Source: Mycolicibacterium arenosum
Lineage (GTDB): Bacteria > Actinomycetota > Actinomycetes > Mycobacteriales > Mycobacteriaceae
Length of the DNA: 64,000 nt
Reading direction: 5' to 3'
Assembly (NCBI RefSeq): GCF_024320865.1
Contig: NZ_JANDBD010000003.1
Span: forward strand, 496,001-560,000
Of this stretch, positions 19,437 through 28,629 are shown piece by piece; position 1 is the first letter of the stretch, and each line of letters starts with the position of its first letter. The notes below the pieces were generated by a model. That model was not told the origin of the DNA and made no database searches. It saw only the letters and a list, made by a program, of their open reading frames with translations. Both the position numbers and the translations under genes were made by a program.

Positions 19437-20186
19437 CTAGTGCTCCACGGCCTTGCCGGGCCCTGCCAGTTCCGGGGACGGCCCCAGCCGGGCGCGCCGC
19501 CCCGCGCGGTCACCGGCGCGCCGCGCCGCCGACGAGTACCCCGCGCTGGCACTGCTGGCCCGCCACGTGCCGCGGGCCCGTGACGCCTGCCGGTAGTAGC
19601 TCTTCAGCTCGAGCTCCTTGTTGCGCAACACGAGTGCCGTGCCGGGGACGTCGACGGCCTGAGCGGTGGCCTGCTGCCGCGCCTCCTCGCGCGCCTCGGC
19701 GAGCCGCTGGCCCACGCGCGCGCCGAACGCCAGCTGGAAGTTCAGCCGCGCGGTGATGGTCGGCGTCGGCTTGTGGTCGCCGGTGTCGAGGTAGGCCTTG
19801 GAGGCCTTCACCATCTGCCCGACGAGGCCCGCGTAGAGCGCGTGCGTGGCGTCGATGTCCTCGGCGAACCCGTAGGCGTAGACGAACGTCGAATTGGAGG
19901 CGACGTCGCACTTCACGTCGTTGGCCGCCGCGATCACCACGAACAGCTGAACGTACGTGCGCAGCCCCTTCGACCCCGCGGCGCCGATCGTGATCGTGCG
20001 CTGCGTGGGCTCCTGTGCCTTGCTGCGCGTCGCGGCGTGCGCGCGGGCCATCGCGAGGTCGATCGACGTGGTGGTCGCCAGGCGCTGGGCCGCCGCCATG
20101 TACGCCTCGGCCTCGTGCGAGTTGTCGGTGCTCTCCGCCTTGCGCAGCAGGGCGGAGATCCGCGCCAGCATCTTGTCTTCTGTCAT
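19437..20186 (-). CDS. DUF2786 protein (Rv0184-like)
   Basis: A 249-residue protein. The N-terminal 40 residues are the DUF2786 signature: MLARISALLRKAESTDNSHEAEAYMAAAQRLA. The middle has a TYVQLFVVIAAANDVKCDV segment typical of this actinobacterial and phage-associated group, and the C-terminal tail is Arg/Gly/Ala-rich. The ATG at 20186 is preferred to an upstream start at 20210. Function is unknown; DUF2786 genes recur in phages and mobile regions. The intergenic region just upstream holds a DnaA-box-like bipartite motif shared with the HNH gene at 28630. Confidence 0.83.
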   Translation of the reverse strand: MTEDKMLARISALLRKAESTDNSHEAEAYMAAAQRLATTTSIDLAMARAHAATRSKAQEPTQRTITIGAAGSKGLRTYVQLFVVIAAANDVKCDVASNSTFVYAYGFAEDIDATHALYAGLVGQMVKASKAYLDTGDHKPTPTITARLNFQLAFGARVGQRLAEAREEARQQATAQAVDVPGTALVLRNKELELKSYYRQASRARGTWRASSASAGYSSAARRAGDRAGRRARLGPSPELAGPGKAVEH

Positions 20187-20227
20187 GACCCCGAAACTAA
20201 GTCGCCGCACTGACTTTCACGCCCGGC

Positions 20228-20254
20228 TATCCACAGCCGGGCGTTCATCCCCAG
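20228..20254 (+). promoter_or_regulatory. Bipartite TATCCACAG-N7-TTCATCC-N-CAG motif, copy 1
   Basis: TATCCACAG at 20228-20236 resembles a DnaA box. After seven bases come TTCATCC (20244-20250) and CAG. All 19 bases outside the spacer and the single N match the copy at 28551-28577. It lies between the lipoprotein gene stop and the DUF2786 start, about 42 bases upstream of the latter. Confidence 0.5.
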
Positions 20255-20255
20255 A

Positions 20256-22177
<1,922 letters not shown>

Positions 22178-22243
22178 CTAGCGGGCGGAGCTGATGGTGT
22201 TCAGGCACGTTCTGTGTCGGAGGTCATAGGTAGGCTCGGCCGG

Positions 22244-23257
22244 GTGAGCGTGCTCGCTGAAGATGTCGCAGATCCAGTCCGCCCGGTGTCGAAGGACGAC
22301 TTCCTCGCCGATGCCCAGCGGTACCGGCGCGAGCTCCTGGCGCACTGCTACCGGATGACCGGTTCCCTGCACGACGCCGAGGACCTGGTGCAGGAGACCT
22401 ACCTTCGGGCGTGGAAGGCCTACGACAATTTCGAGGGCAAGTCGTCGATCCGCACCTGGCTCTACCGCATCGCGACGAACACGTCCCTGACCTCGCTCGA
22501 CGGGCGCAAGCGACGGCCGTTGCCCGCCGGCCTCGGGGCGCCCGCCTCGGATCCCAACGGCGACATCACCGAGCACCGCGAGATCACCTGGCTCGAGCCG
22601 CTGCCCGATGCGCCACATGAGGATCCGTCCGACCCGTCGGTGATCGCGGAGTCCCGCGAGTCGGTGCGGCTGGCGTTCGTAGCGGCCCTGCAGCACCTGT
22701 CGCCGAGGCAACGCGCGGTGCTGGTGCTCCGCGAGGTGCTGCAGTGGAAGGCCGCCGAGGTCGGTACGGCCATCGGGGCGTCGACGGCCGCCGTGAACAG
22801 CCTGCTGCAGCGCGCCAGGGCGCAACTCGACGCCGTGCAGCCCAGCCAGGACGACACGGTGGACGCACCGGAGTCGCCGGAGGCGCAGGAGCTGCTGGCC
22901 AAGTACATCGACGCGTTCGAGACGTACGACATGGCGAAGCTCGTCGAACTGTTCACCGCGGACGCGGTGTTCGAGATGCCGCCGTTTGACGGCTGGTATC
23001 AGGGCCCGGAGAACATCGTCGCCCTGTCCAAGAAGCACTGCCCCGCCGAGGGGCCCGGCGACATGCGGTTCACCCCCGTCATCGCCAACGGGCAACCGGC
23101 CGCCGCGCTGTACATGCTCAACCGCGAGACCGGCAGGCACGAGGAGTTCCAGCTGCACGTGCTGGCGACGCGCGCCGACGGGATCGCCCACGTGGTGGCG
23201 TTCCACGCCGACGGCACGCTGTTCGAGAAGTTCGGTCTGCCGCGAGTGGCCACTTAA
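22244..23257 (+). CDS. sigG: ECF RNA polymerase sigma factor SigG
   Basis: A 337-residue ECF sigma factor with the SigG/SigJ-type layout. Region 2 has LLAHCYRMTGSLHDAEDLVQETYLRAWKAY and SSIRTWLYRIATN, region 4 has LSPRQRAVLVLREVLQWKAAEVG, and a C-terminal SnoaL-like domain (YIDAFETYDMAKLVELFTADAVFEMPPFDGWYQG) follows. SigG responds to DNA damage in M. tuberculosis. GTG 22244 is chosen; GTG 22214 in frame would add 10 residues. The last three codons and the stop lie inside a palindromic repeat (23244-23300), and the TAA overlaps the TAA of the convergent endonuclease gene. Confidence 0.9.
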   Translation: MSVLAEDVADPVRPVSKDDFLADAQRYRRELLAHCYRMTGSLHDAEDLVQETYLRAWKAYDNFEGKSSIRTWLYRIATNTSLTSLDGRKRRPLPAGLGAPASDPNGDITEHREITWLEPLPDAPHEDPSDPSVIAESRESVRLAFVAALQHLSPRQRAVLVLREVLQWKAAEVGTAIGASTAAVNSLLQRARAQLDAVQPSQDDTVDAPESPEAQELLAKYIDAFETYDMAKLVELFTADAVFEMPPFDGWYQGPENIVALSKKHCPAEGPGDMRFTPVIANGQPAAALYMLNRETGRHEEFQLHVLATRADGIAHVVAFHADGTLFEKFGLPRVAT

Positions 23258-23300
23258 GTAACGGCATCACCGAGAAGTCGTGCGATAACGGGCCATTCGG
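23244..23300. repeat. Palindromic flanking repeat, left copy (degenerate)
   Basis: A 57-base element that starts with GAGTGGCCACTT and ends with GGCCATTCG. It aligns without gaps to the copy beginning at 24183, with about 37 of 57 identical bases and both ends perfectly conserved. Its own arms form a weaker inverted repeat (about 16 of 25). It contains the TTAA that provides the stop codon of sigG on the plus strand and of the endonuclease gene on the minus strand, so both reading frames run into the repeat. Confidence 0.7.
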
Positions 23301-24129
23301 CACCGGCTTGGCGGAGAGCTTGGCAGGTTCGCCGTACGATCACGTCACGGTGAGCGCGCAGCATCGTCGCGCTTACCCGAATGATCAGCCACCCTCTGGC
23401 CAGCAGTCCCGCTAGGCGATCGATGTCACCCTGGTGCTGTTCGGCATTCGTCCAGTGCTGCTCACCGTCGTATTCGACACCTACCTTGAACTGCTCGTAG
23501 CCCATGTCGACGCGCCACCTGCCGACTCTGATCTGCGTCTGCGGGCGCGGGAGTCCCGCGTCGATCAGCACCAGTCGCGTCCTGGTCTCCTGCGGCGACT
23601 CGGCCCCGCCGTCCATCACGGCGACGACGTCGCGCAGCTGTACCAGGCCGCGCACACCGGGGTGCCGCTCGATCAACGCCTCCACCGCATCCGGGCGCAG
23701 GCCCGTCGCATTGGCCAGCGCATCCACCCGGAGCACCGCCAGCGTGCGTCCGGTGCGGCGCCCGAGGTCGAACGCGGTCCTGGCGGGCGTTGAGACCCAT
23801 ATCCTGCTGATGCGTCGGCGCTCGTCGTCCGGCAGCTCGTCGCGGTGAATCACTATCCCTTTGGCCGGCTTTCCGTTGCGACGGAACATTTCGGCGGGCT
23901 GCGTCGGGTCCACCCATTTCGATCCGTGCAGCGCCGCGGCCGAAAGTCCCGCCATCGTCGACGTCCGTCCCGACCACAGCCACGCCGCGACGGCCCGATC
24001 TGCGGCCGTCATCTCGGCACCCTTCCGCACATAGACGTCGCGGTAGACGCGCTCGTAGTCGCGACGCAGCGACCGCACGCTCACGTCGAGCGCTTCGGTA
24101 CCGAGGAACGGTGTCGCCGGGATCGTCAC
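23254..24129 (-). CDS. AbiEi-like / DUF559 (Vsr-fold) endonuclease-domain protein
   Basis: A 291-residue protein of a mycobacterial family. The N-terminal two thirds has an AbiEi-antitoxin-like layout (YERVYRDVYVRKGAEMTAADRAVAAWLWSG). The C-terminal third is a DUF559 restriction-like nuclease fold: VDMGYEQFKVGVEYDGEQHW with Asp and Glu ligands, then QHQGDIDRLAGLLARGWLIIRV. The same fold is used by Vsr endonuclease. GTG 24129 is chosen as start because the frame upstream runs into the right palindrome. Last codons AEWPVIARLLGDAVT are encoded by the left palindrome. No toxin partner gene is adjacent. Confidence 0.8.
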   Translation of the reverse strand: MTIPATPFLGTEALDVSVRSLRRDYERVYRDVYVRKGAEMTAADRAVAAWLWSGRTSTMAGLSAAALHGSKWVDPTQPAEMFRRNGKPAKGIVIHRDELPDDERRRISRIWVSTPARTAFDLGRRTGRTLAVLRVDALANATGLRPDAVEALIERHPGVRGLVQLRDVVAVMDGGAESPQETRTRLVLIDAGLPRPQTQIRVGRWRVDMGYEQFKVGVEYDGEQHWTNAEQHQGDIDRLAGLLARGWLIIRVSATMLRAHRDVIVRRTCQALRQAGAEWPVIARLLGDAVT

Positions 24130-24182
24130 GAGAGCAAGCCTGCGACCGATCCGGTTGCGCGTGCCCAAGTTGTGCACAGGGT

Positions 24183-24237
24183 GAGTGGCCACTTGCGCGA
24201 CGGAATCCGGCCGCGTCCGTGACGCAACTGGCCATTC
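24183..24237. repeat. 55-base imperfect palindrome upstream of the DUF559 gene
   Basis: Arm 1 (24183-24204) begins GAGTGGCCACTTGCG and arm 2 (24216-24237) ends CGCAACTGGCCATTC. The arms pair at 18 of 22 positions around an 11-base GC-rich centre. It is the better-preserved copy of the repeat at 23244 and has the same orientation. In frame it would encode an EWPV...VATH peptide mirroring EWPV...VATR of the left copy. Confidence 0.8.
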
Positions 24238-24251
24238 GACGGCATGAGGCG

Positions 24252-24704
24252 TCACGGTCGCCGACTAAGTGCCTGCAGCACCCCCGCAGTCCAGCGCCCG
24301 ACGGCACGCAGGTCGGCCGGGCGCAGGTCGGCGAACACGACTTCGCGCACCAGCTCGGCGTGGCCGGGAGCGGCGGTGCGCAGCGCGTTGCGCCCCGTGC
24401 GGGTGAGCGCCACGGTGGCAGCGCGCCGGTCGTCCTTCGCGCCGGTGCGCTCGACGAGGCCGCGGTCGGACATCCGGCGCAGCTGGTGGGAGACGCGGCT
24501 CTGTTCCCAGCCCAGCCGATCGCCGAGCACGCTGATCCGGCAGCCCGGCTGCTCGTCGACCGCCACAAGAACGTCGTAGTCGGCCAGCGACAAACCGCAG
24601 TCGCGCTGTAGCTGGCGGTTCATCTCCGCCTGCAGCCTGTTCGTCATCGTCAGGTGGTCGCGCCACACCCGTTGCTCGTCTTCGGTCAACCACACGGAAT
24701 ACAT
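24252..24704 (-). CDS. MarR-family transcriptional regulator
   Basis: A 150-residue winged-helix regulator. The DNA-binding core is LSLADYDVLVAVDEQPGCRISVLGDRLGWEQSRVSHQLRRM followed by the wing DDRRAATVALTRTGR (residues 40-105), flanked by dimerisation helices. It is divergent from the pirin gene across 72 bases that contain an imperfect palindrome, so it probably represses itself and the pirin gene. No M. tuberculosis counterpart is expected at this position. Confidence 0.9.
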   Translation of the reverse strand: MYSVWLTEDEQRVWRDHLTMTNRLQAEMNRQLQRDCGLSLADYDVLVAVDEQPGCRISVLGDRLGWEQSRVSHQLRRMSDRGLVERTGAKDDRRAATVALTRTGRNALRTAAPGHAELVREVVFADLRPADLRAVGRWTAGVLQALSRRP

Positions 24705-24729
24705 GACACATCATCTATGTTGTCGTGTC
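24705..24729. promoter_or_regulatory. Candidate MarR operator between marR and pirin genes
   Basis: A 25-base imperfect inverted repeat with perfect outer arms GACAC and GTGTC. It abuts the ATG of the MarR gene (24702-24704) and lies about 47 bases upstream of the pirin start. Size and position fit MarR operators; binding is inferred. Confidence 0.45.
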
Positions 24730-24776
24730 CAGTGCCCGCCACCTAGGCTGGCGACGAGTCCCGAGGAGAGCTCACC

Positions 24777-25541
24777 ATGACCACTGCCGAAACCGTCGAC
24801 ATCCGGCGTGCTTCCGATCGCGCGGCCACGAAGATCTCCTGGCTCGACTCCAAGCACTCGTTCTCCTTCGGATCGCACTACGATCCGGCCAACACCAACC
24901 ACGGCCTGCTGCTGGTGAACAACGACGATCGCGTGCGGCCCGGCCAGGGATTCGACACCCACCCGCACCGCGACATGGAGATCGTCACCTGGGTACTCCG
25001 CGGCTCACTGGTGCACCAGGATTCGACGGGGCACTCCGGCGTGATCTATCCCGGTCTGGCGCAACGGATGTCGGCCGGGCGCGGCATTCTGCACTCGGAG
25101 AAGAACGACTCCTGGACGCTCACCGGCGATCCCGAGCACCGGGAGGAGGTCCACTTCGTCCAGATGTGGGTCGTGCCCGACGAGTCCGGTGTGACGCCGG
25201 GCTATCAGCAGCTCGAGATCGACGACGAGATGCTGCGCGGTGGCCTCGTCACGATCGCGTCGGGCATGCCCGAGCACGCGAACGACGCGGCGATCACCAT
25301 TCACAACCGCTACGCCGCGCTGCGCGGCGCCCGACTCCAACCGGGCCAGAGCGTCGAGTTGCCGCTCGCGCCGTATCTGCACCTGTTCGTCCCGCGCGGG
25401 GAAGTCGTGCTCGAAGGCGCGGGTTCCCTGCTCGAGGGTGACGCGGTGCGGTTCACCGCGTCGGGCGGGCAGCGAGTCACCGCCACCGAACCGTCCGAGA
25501 TCCTCGTCTGGGAGATGCATGCCGGGCTCACCGCCGCCTAA
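24777..25541 (+). CDS. Pirin-family protein, YhhW/quercetinase-like (Rv0181c-like)
   Basis: A 254-residue bicupin. The metal-binding N-terminal cupin contains GFDTHPHRDMEIVTWVLRGSLVHQDS (His cluster near residues 60-64) and GRGILHSEKN (His near 103). Similarity is to YhhW, which has quercetin 2,3-dioxygenase activity in E. coli; the native substrate is unknown. The ATG has an AGGAGAG ribosome-binding site. It is the Rv0181c counterpart by position next to sigG, and its 3' end overlaps the next gene by 23 bases. Confidence 0.9.
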   Translation: MTTAETVDIRRASDRAATKISWLDSKHSFSFGSHYDPANTNHGLLLVNNDDRVRPGQGFDTHPHRDMEIVTWVLRGSLVHQDSTGHSGVIYPGLAQRMSAGRGILHSEKNDSWTLTGDPEHREEVHFVQMWVVPDESGVTPGYQQLEIDDEMLRGGLVTIASGMPEHANDAAITIHNRYAALRGARLQPGQSVELPLAPYLHLFVPRGEVVLEGAGSLLEGDAVRFTASGGQRVTATEPSEILVWEMHAGLTAA

Positions 25542-26817
25542 GTCGTTCGCCCTCTGCCTCGCCGGCCTGCTGCTGGCGACGGCGTGCTCCGCGGAGCCGA
25601 CGTCCGCCCCGTCGTCGGCGCCGTCGTCGTCGGCGCTGTCGTCGTCCGCGGCGGCCCCGGTGCCGGCGGCCGGGCTCGCCGAGGTGACGGTCACCGTGCC
25701 GTCGAACCTCGCCGAAGCGCCATTCGACCAGCCGCGAAAGGCGTTGGTGCCCAACGGCTGGACGCTGTCGGTGTGGGCGCGGATGACGAAGCCGCGACTG
25801 GCCGCGTGGACCCCCGACGGCCGGCTCCTGATCTCGGTGCCCAGCACCGGCAAGGTGGTGGCGTTTGGTGCCGACGGTACCGGGGAGACGGTGCTGCTCG
25901 ACGGTCTCGACCAACCGCACGGGCTGGCCTTCGCCGGCTCCACGCTGTACGTCGCGCAGAGCGATCAAGTCGACGCCTACGACTACGCCGACGGCGTGGC
26001 GACGCGGCCGCGGACCGTCGCGCCGGGCTTGCCGGACGCCAAGAGTCCGGACCTGCGCGGTGCGTACTCGCACGCGCTGAAGAGCGTCGTGGTGGGACCC
26101 GATGGCGCCGTGTACTTCTCGATCGGCTCGACGGGCAACATCTCAGTCGAGGACCGGACGGCCACGCCGCCGCGCGCGACGATCATGCGGGTCCCGCCGG
26201 GTGGCGGGCCCGCTGAACCGTTCGCCACCGGGGTGCGCAACGGCACCGGCCTCGCCGTCGCCCCCGACGGTGCGATCTGGATCGCGAACAACGGCCGGGA
26301 CAACGCCCCCGATCCGGACGGCAATGTCCGCGAGGAGTACGTCAACGAGAACCCACCGGAGCAGATCGCGAAACTGACCCCCGGTCGCGAACTGGGTTGG
26401 CCCTTCTGCAATCCCGACGGCGGGCCCGCCAATCTGCCGTTCATTCGCGACATGAACACCAACGCCGACGGCGCCGCAATGGACTGCGCGACCCTGCCCG
26501 CGGTCGAGCAGAGCATGGGAGCGCACTCGGCACCGCTGGGCATGAGCTTCGCCGACTTGCCGGAGCCGTATGGCGCGGGCGCGTTGATCGGCGTTCACGG
26601 CTCGTGGAACCGCCAACCGCCACGGGTGCCCGAGGTGTCGTTCTACCCGTGGCGCGATGGCGGTCTCGGCGATCAGCAGACGTTGGTCGGCGGGTTCCAG
26701 AGCGAGGACGGGTCGCGCTGGGGCCGGCCTGTAGCGGCGGTCACGGGGCCGGACGGCGCGGTCTACATCACCGACGACTACGCGGGAGCGATCTACCGCC
26801 TGGCCCCACCCGGCTAG
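25519..26817 (+). CDS. PQQ-dependent sugar / sorbosone dehydrogenase-like lipoprotein
   Basis: A 432-residue exported lipoprotein. The signal is FALCLAGLLLATAC with the lipobox Cys near residue 23, then a 30-residue Ser/Pro/Ala linker. The mature domain is a six-bladed GDH/sorbosone-type propeller: GLDQPHGLAFAGSTLYVAQ, RGAYSHALKSVVVGPDGAVYFSIGS, TGVRNGTGLAVAPDGAIWIANNGRDN, and GVHGSWNRQPP. These proteins oxidise sugars with PQQ or are inactive binders. The ATG at 25519 overlaps the pirin gene, implying co-transcription. It marks the left end of the accessory stretch before mce1. Confidence 0.82.
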   Translation: MPGSPPPKSFALCLAGLLLATACSAEPTSAPSSAPSSSALSSSAAAPVPAAGLAEVTVTVPSNLAEAPFDQPRKALVPNGWTLSVWARMTKPRLAAWTPDGRLLISVPSTGKVVAFGADGTGETVLLDGLDQPHGLAFAGSTLYVAQSDQVDAYDYADGVATRPRTVAPGLPDAKSPDLRGAYSHALKSVVVGPDGAVYFSIGSTGNISVEDRTATPPRATIMRVPPGGGPAEPFATGVRNGTGLAVAPDGAIWIANNGRDNAPDPDGNVREEYVNENPPEQIAKLTPGRELGWPFCNPDGGPANLPFIRDMNTNADGAAMDCATLPAVEQSMGAHSAPLGMSFADLPEPYGAGALIGVHGSWNRQPPRVPEVSFYPWRDGGLGDQQTLVGGFQSEDGSRWGRPVAAVTGPDGAVYITDDYAGAIYRLAPPG

Positions 26818-27245
26818 AGCTTGTTGAGGACCTCGGTCATCTGCTTCTCGGTGTCGTTGGCGAGCTTCTCGAAGACGAGCTTCATCGCCGGGCTCAGAAG
26901 CTTTGCCACGCCGTGCATTTCGAGATCGGCGTGGTAGGTGATCACTGATCCGCCGTCGTGCGCCTCGACCGAGATGGTGTCGGTGGACGTCGACGACTCG
27001 TTCTTGCCGACGAACACCAACTGGTCGGGCTTCAGGGACTCGAGCGTGTAGGTCAGTTCGGCCTCCACGCCGACGATCTTCGAGACGTTGTGCCACGTGG
27101 AGCCCTCGTGGACGGGTCCGGCGTCGTTTCGGGTGCACGTCTGGGTGCCCGGATCCCACTGTTCGGCGTTGCTGAAGTCCTTGAGGTAGTCGATGACCGT
27201 CGCGGGCGGCGGTGTCACGGCGAATGTTCGCGAAACTGATGGCAT
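26814..27245 (-). CDS. SRPBCC-family protein
   Basis: A 143-residue START-like protein (MPSVSRTFAVTPPPATVIDYLKDFSNAEQWDPGT) with the long C-terminal helix LLSPAMKLVFEKLANDTEKQMTEVLNKL. It is of the polyketide cyclase/dehydrase type common in mycobacteria. Convergent overlap of four bases with the lipoprotein dehydrogenase gene. Ligand unknown. Confidence 0.85.
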   Translation of the reverse strand: MPSVSRTFAVTPPPATVIDYLKDFSNAEQWDPGTQTCTRNDAGPVHEGSTWHNVSKIVGVEAELTYTLESLKPDQLVFVGKNESSTSTDTISVEAHDGGSVITYHADLEMHGVAKLLSPAMKLVFEKLANDTEKQMTEVLNKL

Positions 27246-27351
27246 GCGGGCTTGATACCCGGTTCGGACGCTTCGACTCCGAGTCCGGCAATCGGGTTTC
27301 GCAGCAAAGCAATTGGGCCGTAGCTGAATCGTGATGCCACTGTGACGAAAG

Positions 27352-27379
27352 TTGACAGTGAGTTACCTGTGATTATTGT
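27352..27379 (+). promoter_or_regulatory. Candidate SigA-type promoter for the NAGPA-like gene
   Basis: TTGACA at 27352-27357 matches the -35 consensus exactly; TATTGT at 27374-27379 matches four of six -10 positions, with a 16-base spacer. It lies 35-60 bases upstream of GTG 27414, which has AAAGGG as ribosome-binding site. Stretches this AT-rich are rare in the window. Confidence 0.5.
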
Positions 27380-27413
27380 TGACTTCTCGTAGAGAACTGC
27401 TGAAAGGGCGACA

Positions 27414-28496
27414 GTGCGTGATCACGCCGCAAAGATCCGGCGCATCATCGCGTCCGCGACTGCGCTGACGCTGTCCGCCGTCCTGGCAATCACATCGGGT
27501 GCGCCCACCGCTCAGGCCGCCAGCGGACGCGATCTGCTGGCCGCCGCGATCGCCAACACCCGCGGGTCGTACCTCGTGTACAACTTCGGCGGCAGCCATC
27601 CGGCGCCCATGGTCAACGCGGCGGGCAACGCCTATGAGATGACCAGCGGCGGCCACCTGATGATCATCAAGAACGCCTCGCAGCGGCTGACCCCGCGCCT
27701 GCTGGTCGACTCGCATCGCGGGTATCAGGCGCGCTGCGAGCGTGATCCGAGGGCGCGGACCGGCGAAGGACTGATGCAGGCGTCGGAGACCTACACGCCG
27801 ATTCAGGCGTGGCAGGCGCTGGGCCAGCCCACCATCGCGATCAATGCGAACTTCTTCGACGTACGAGGCCAGAAGGGCGGCTCCTGGAAGACGACGGGCT
27901 GCAGTTCGCCGCTGGGTGCGTACCTCGACACCACGCGCGGGCAGGGCAACGCCAACGCCGCCGTCACCGGAACCATCGCGTACGCGGGCAAGCAGGGGCT
28001 GTCCGGCGGCAACGAGACGTGGACCGCGCTGAGCACCATGATCCTTCCGGTCAGCGGCGCGCCCTTCGTGGTGCCGCCGAAGTCGGACGGGGACTTCGAC
28101 GCCGCGTCGCCCGTGATCCAGGACCTGATGAACAAGGGGACGCGCTTCGTCGCCGTCGCCGGCCTGCACCTGCTGGCGCCCGGCGACACCGCGCAGATGA
28201 ACGACGGCGGACCCAGCGCCGCCCGCACCGCGATCGGCTACGCGCGAGACCGCGACGAGATGTACGTGTTCCAGGGCGGCAGCTACACGCCCGATCAGAT
28301 CCAGGATCTGTTCCGCGGCTTGGGCAGTGACACCGCGGTGCTGCTCGACGGCGGCGGGTCGTCGGCCATCGTGCTGCGCCGCGACGCCGGCGGCATGTGG
28401 GCGGGCGCGGGGGTGCCGAAGGGGTCCTGCGACACCTACGCGGTGCTGTGCGACTCACGCGAACGCGCGCTGCCGAGCTGGCTCGCCTTCGCCTGA
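27414..28496 (+). CDS. Secreted phosphodiester glycosidase (NAGPA) domain protein
   Basis: A 360-residue exported protein with a Sec signal (RRIIASATALTLSAVLAI...AQAA, cleavage near residue 36). The mature part carries NAGPA-family landmarks: AINANFFDVRGQKGG, a TAIGYARDRDEMYVFQG segment and the C-terminal LLDGGGSSAIVL motif of the active site. NAGPA removes a GlcNAc-phosphodiester cap in animals; bacterial members act on envelope or exopolysaccharide phosphodiesters such as teichoic-acid-like linkages. Substrate here is unknown. GTG start. It is monocistronic and followed by 133 bases before the HNH gene. Confidence 0.85.
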   Translation: MRDHAAKIRRIIASATALTLSAVLAITSGAPTAQAASGRDLLAAAIANTRGSYLVYNFGGSHPAPMVNAAGNAYEMTSGGHLMIIKNASQRLTPRLLVDSHRGYQARCERDPRARTGEGLMQASETYTPIQAWQALGQPTIAINANFFDVRGQKGGSWKTTGCSSPLGAYLDTTRGQGNANAAVTGTIAYAGKQGLSGGNETWTALSTMILPVSGAPFVVPPKSDGDFDAASPVIQDLMNKGTRFVAVAGLHLLAPGDTAQMNDGGPSAARTAIGYARDRDEMYVFQGGSYTPDQIQDLFRGLGSDTAVLLDGGGSSAIVLRRDAGGMWAGAGVPKGSCDTYAVLCDSRERALPSWLAFA

Positions 28497-28550
28497 TTCG
28501 AGAGCCGCCTAGCACTGTGGTGTGACATGAAAGGTGTTGTGGGCCTGAGT

Positions 28551-28577
28551 TATCCACAGTCCGGGATTCATCCACAG
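28551..28577 (+). promoter_or_regulatory. Bipartite TATCCACAG-N7-TTCATCC-N-CAG motif, copy 2
   Basis: TATCCACAG at 28551-28559 (preceded by T, completing the DnaA box TTATCCACA), then seven bases, TTCATCC at 28567-28573 and CAG. It ends 52 bases upstream of the chosen HNH start and immediately before an alternative start at 28579. The fixed positions are identical to those at 20228-20254. Confidence 0.5.
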
Positions 28578-28629
28578 GGTGGGGGTGGACTCGTGGCCTC
28601 GGGGCGTTGCCGCCGGTAGCGTCGAAAGC

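Noticed and set aside
28550..28559. TTATCCACAG as part of a replication origin
   Set aside because: Only single DnaA-box-like sites are present, with no cluster, no AT-rich unwinding region and no dnaA/dnaN genes.
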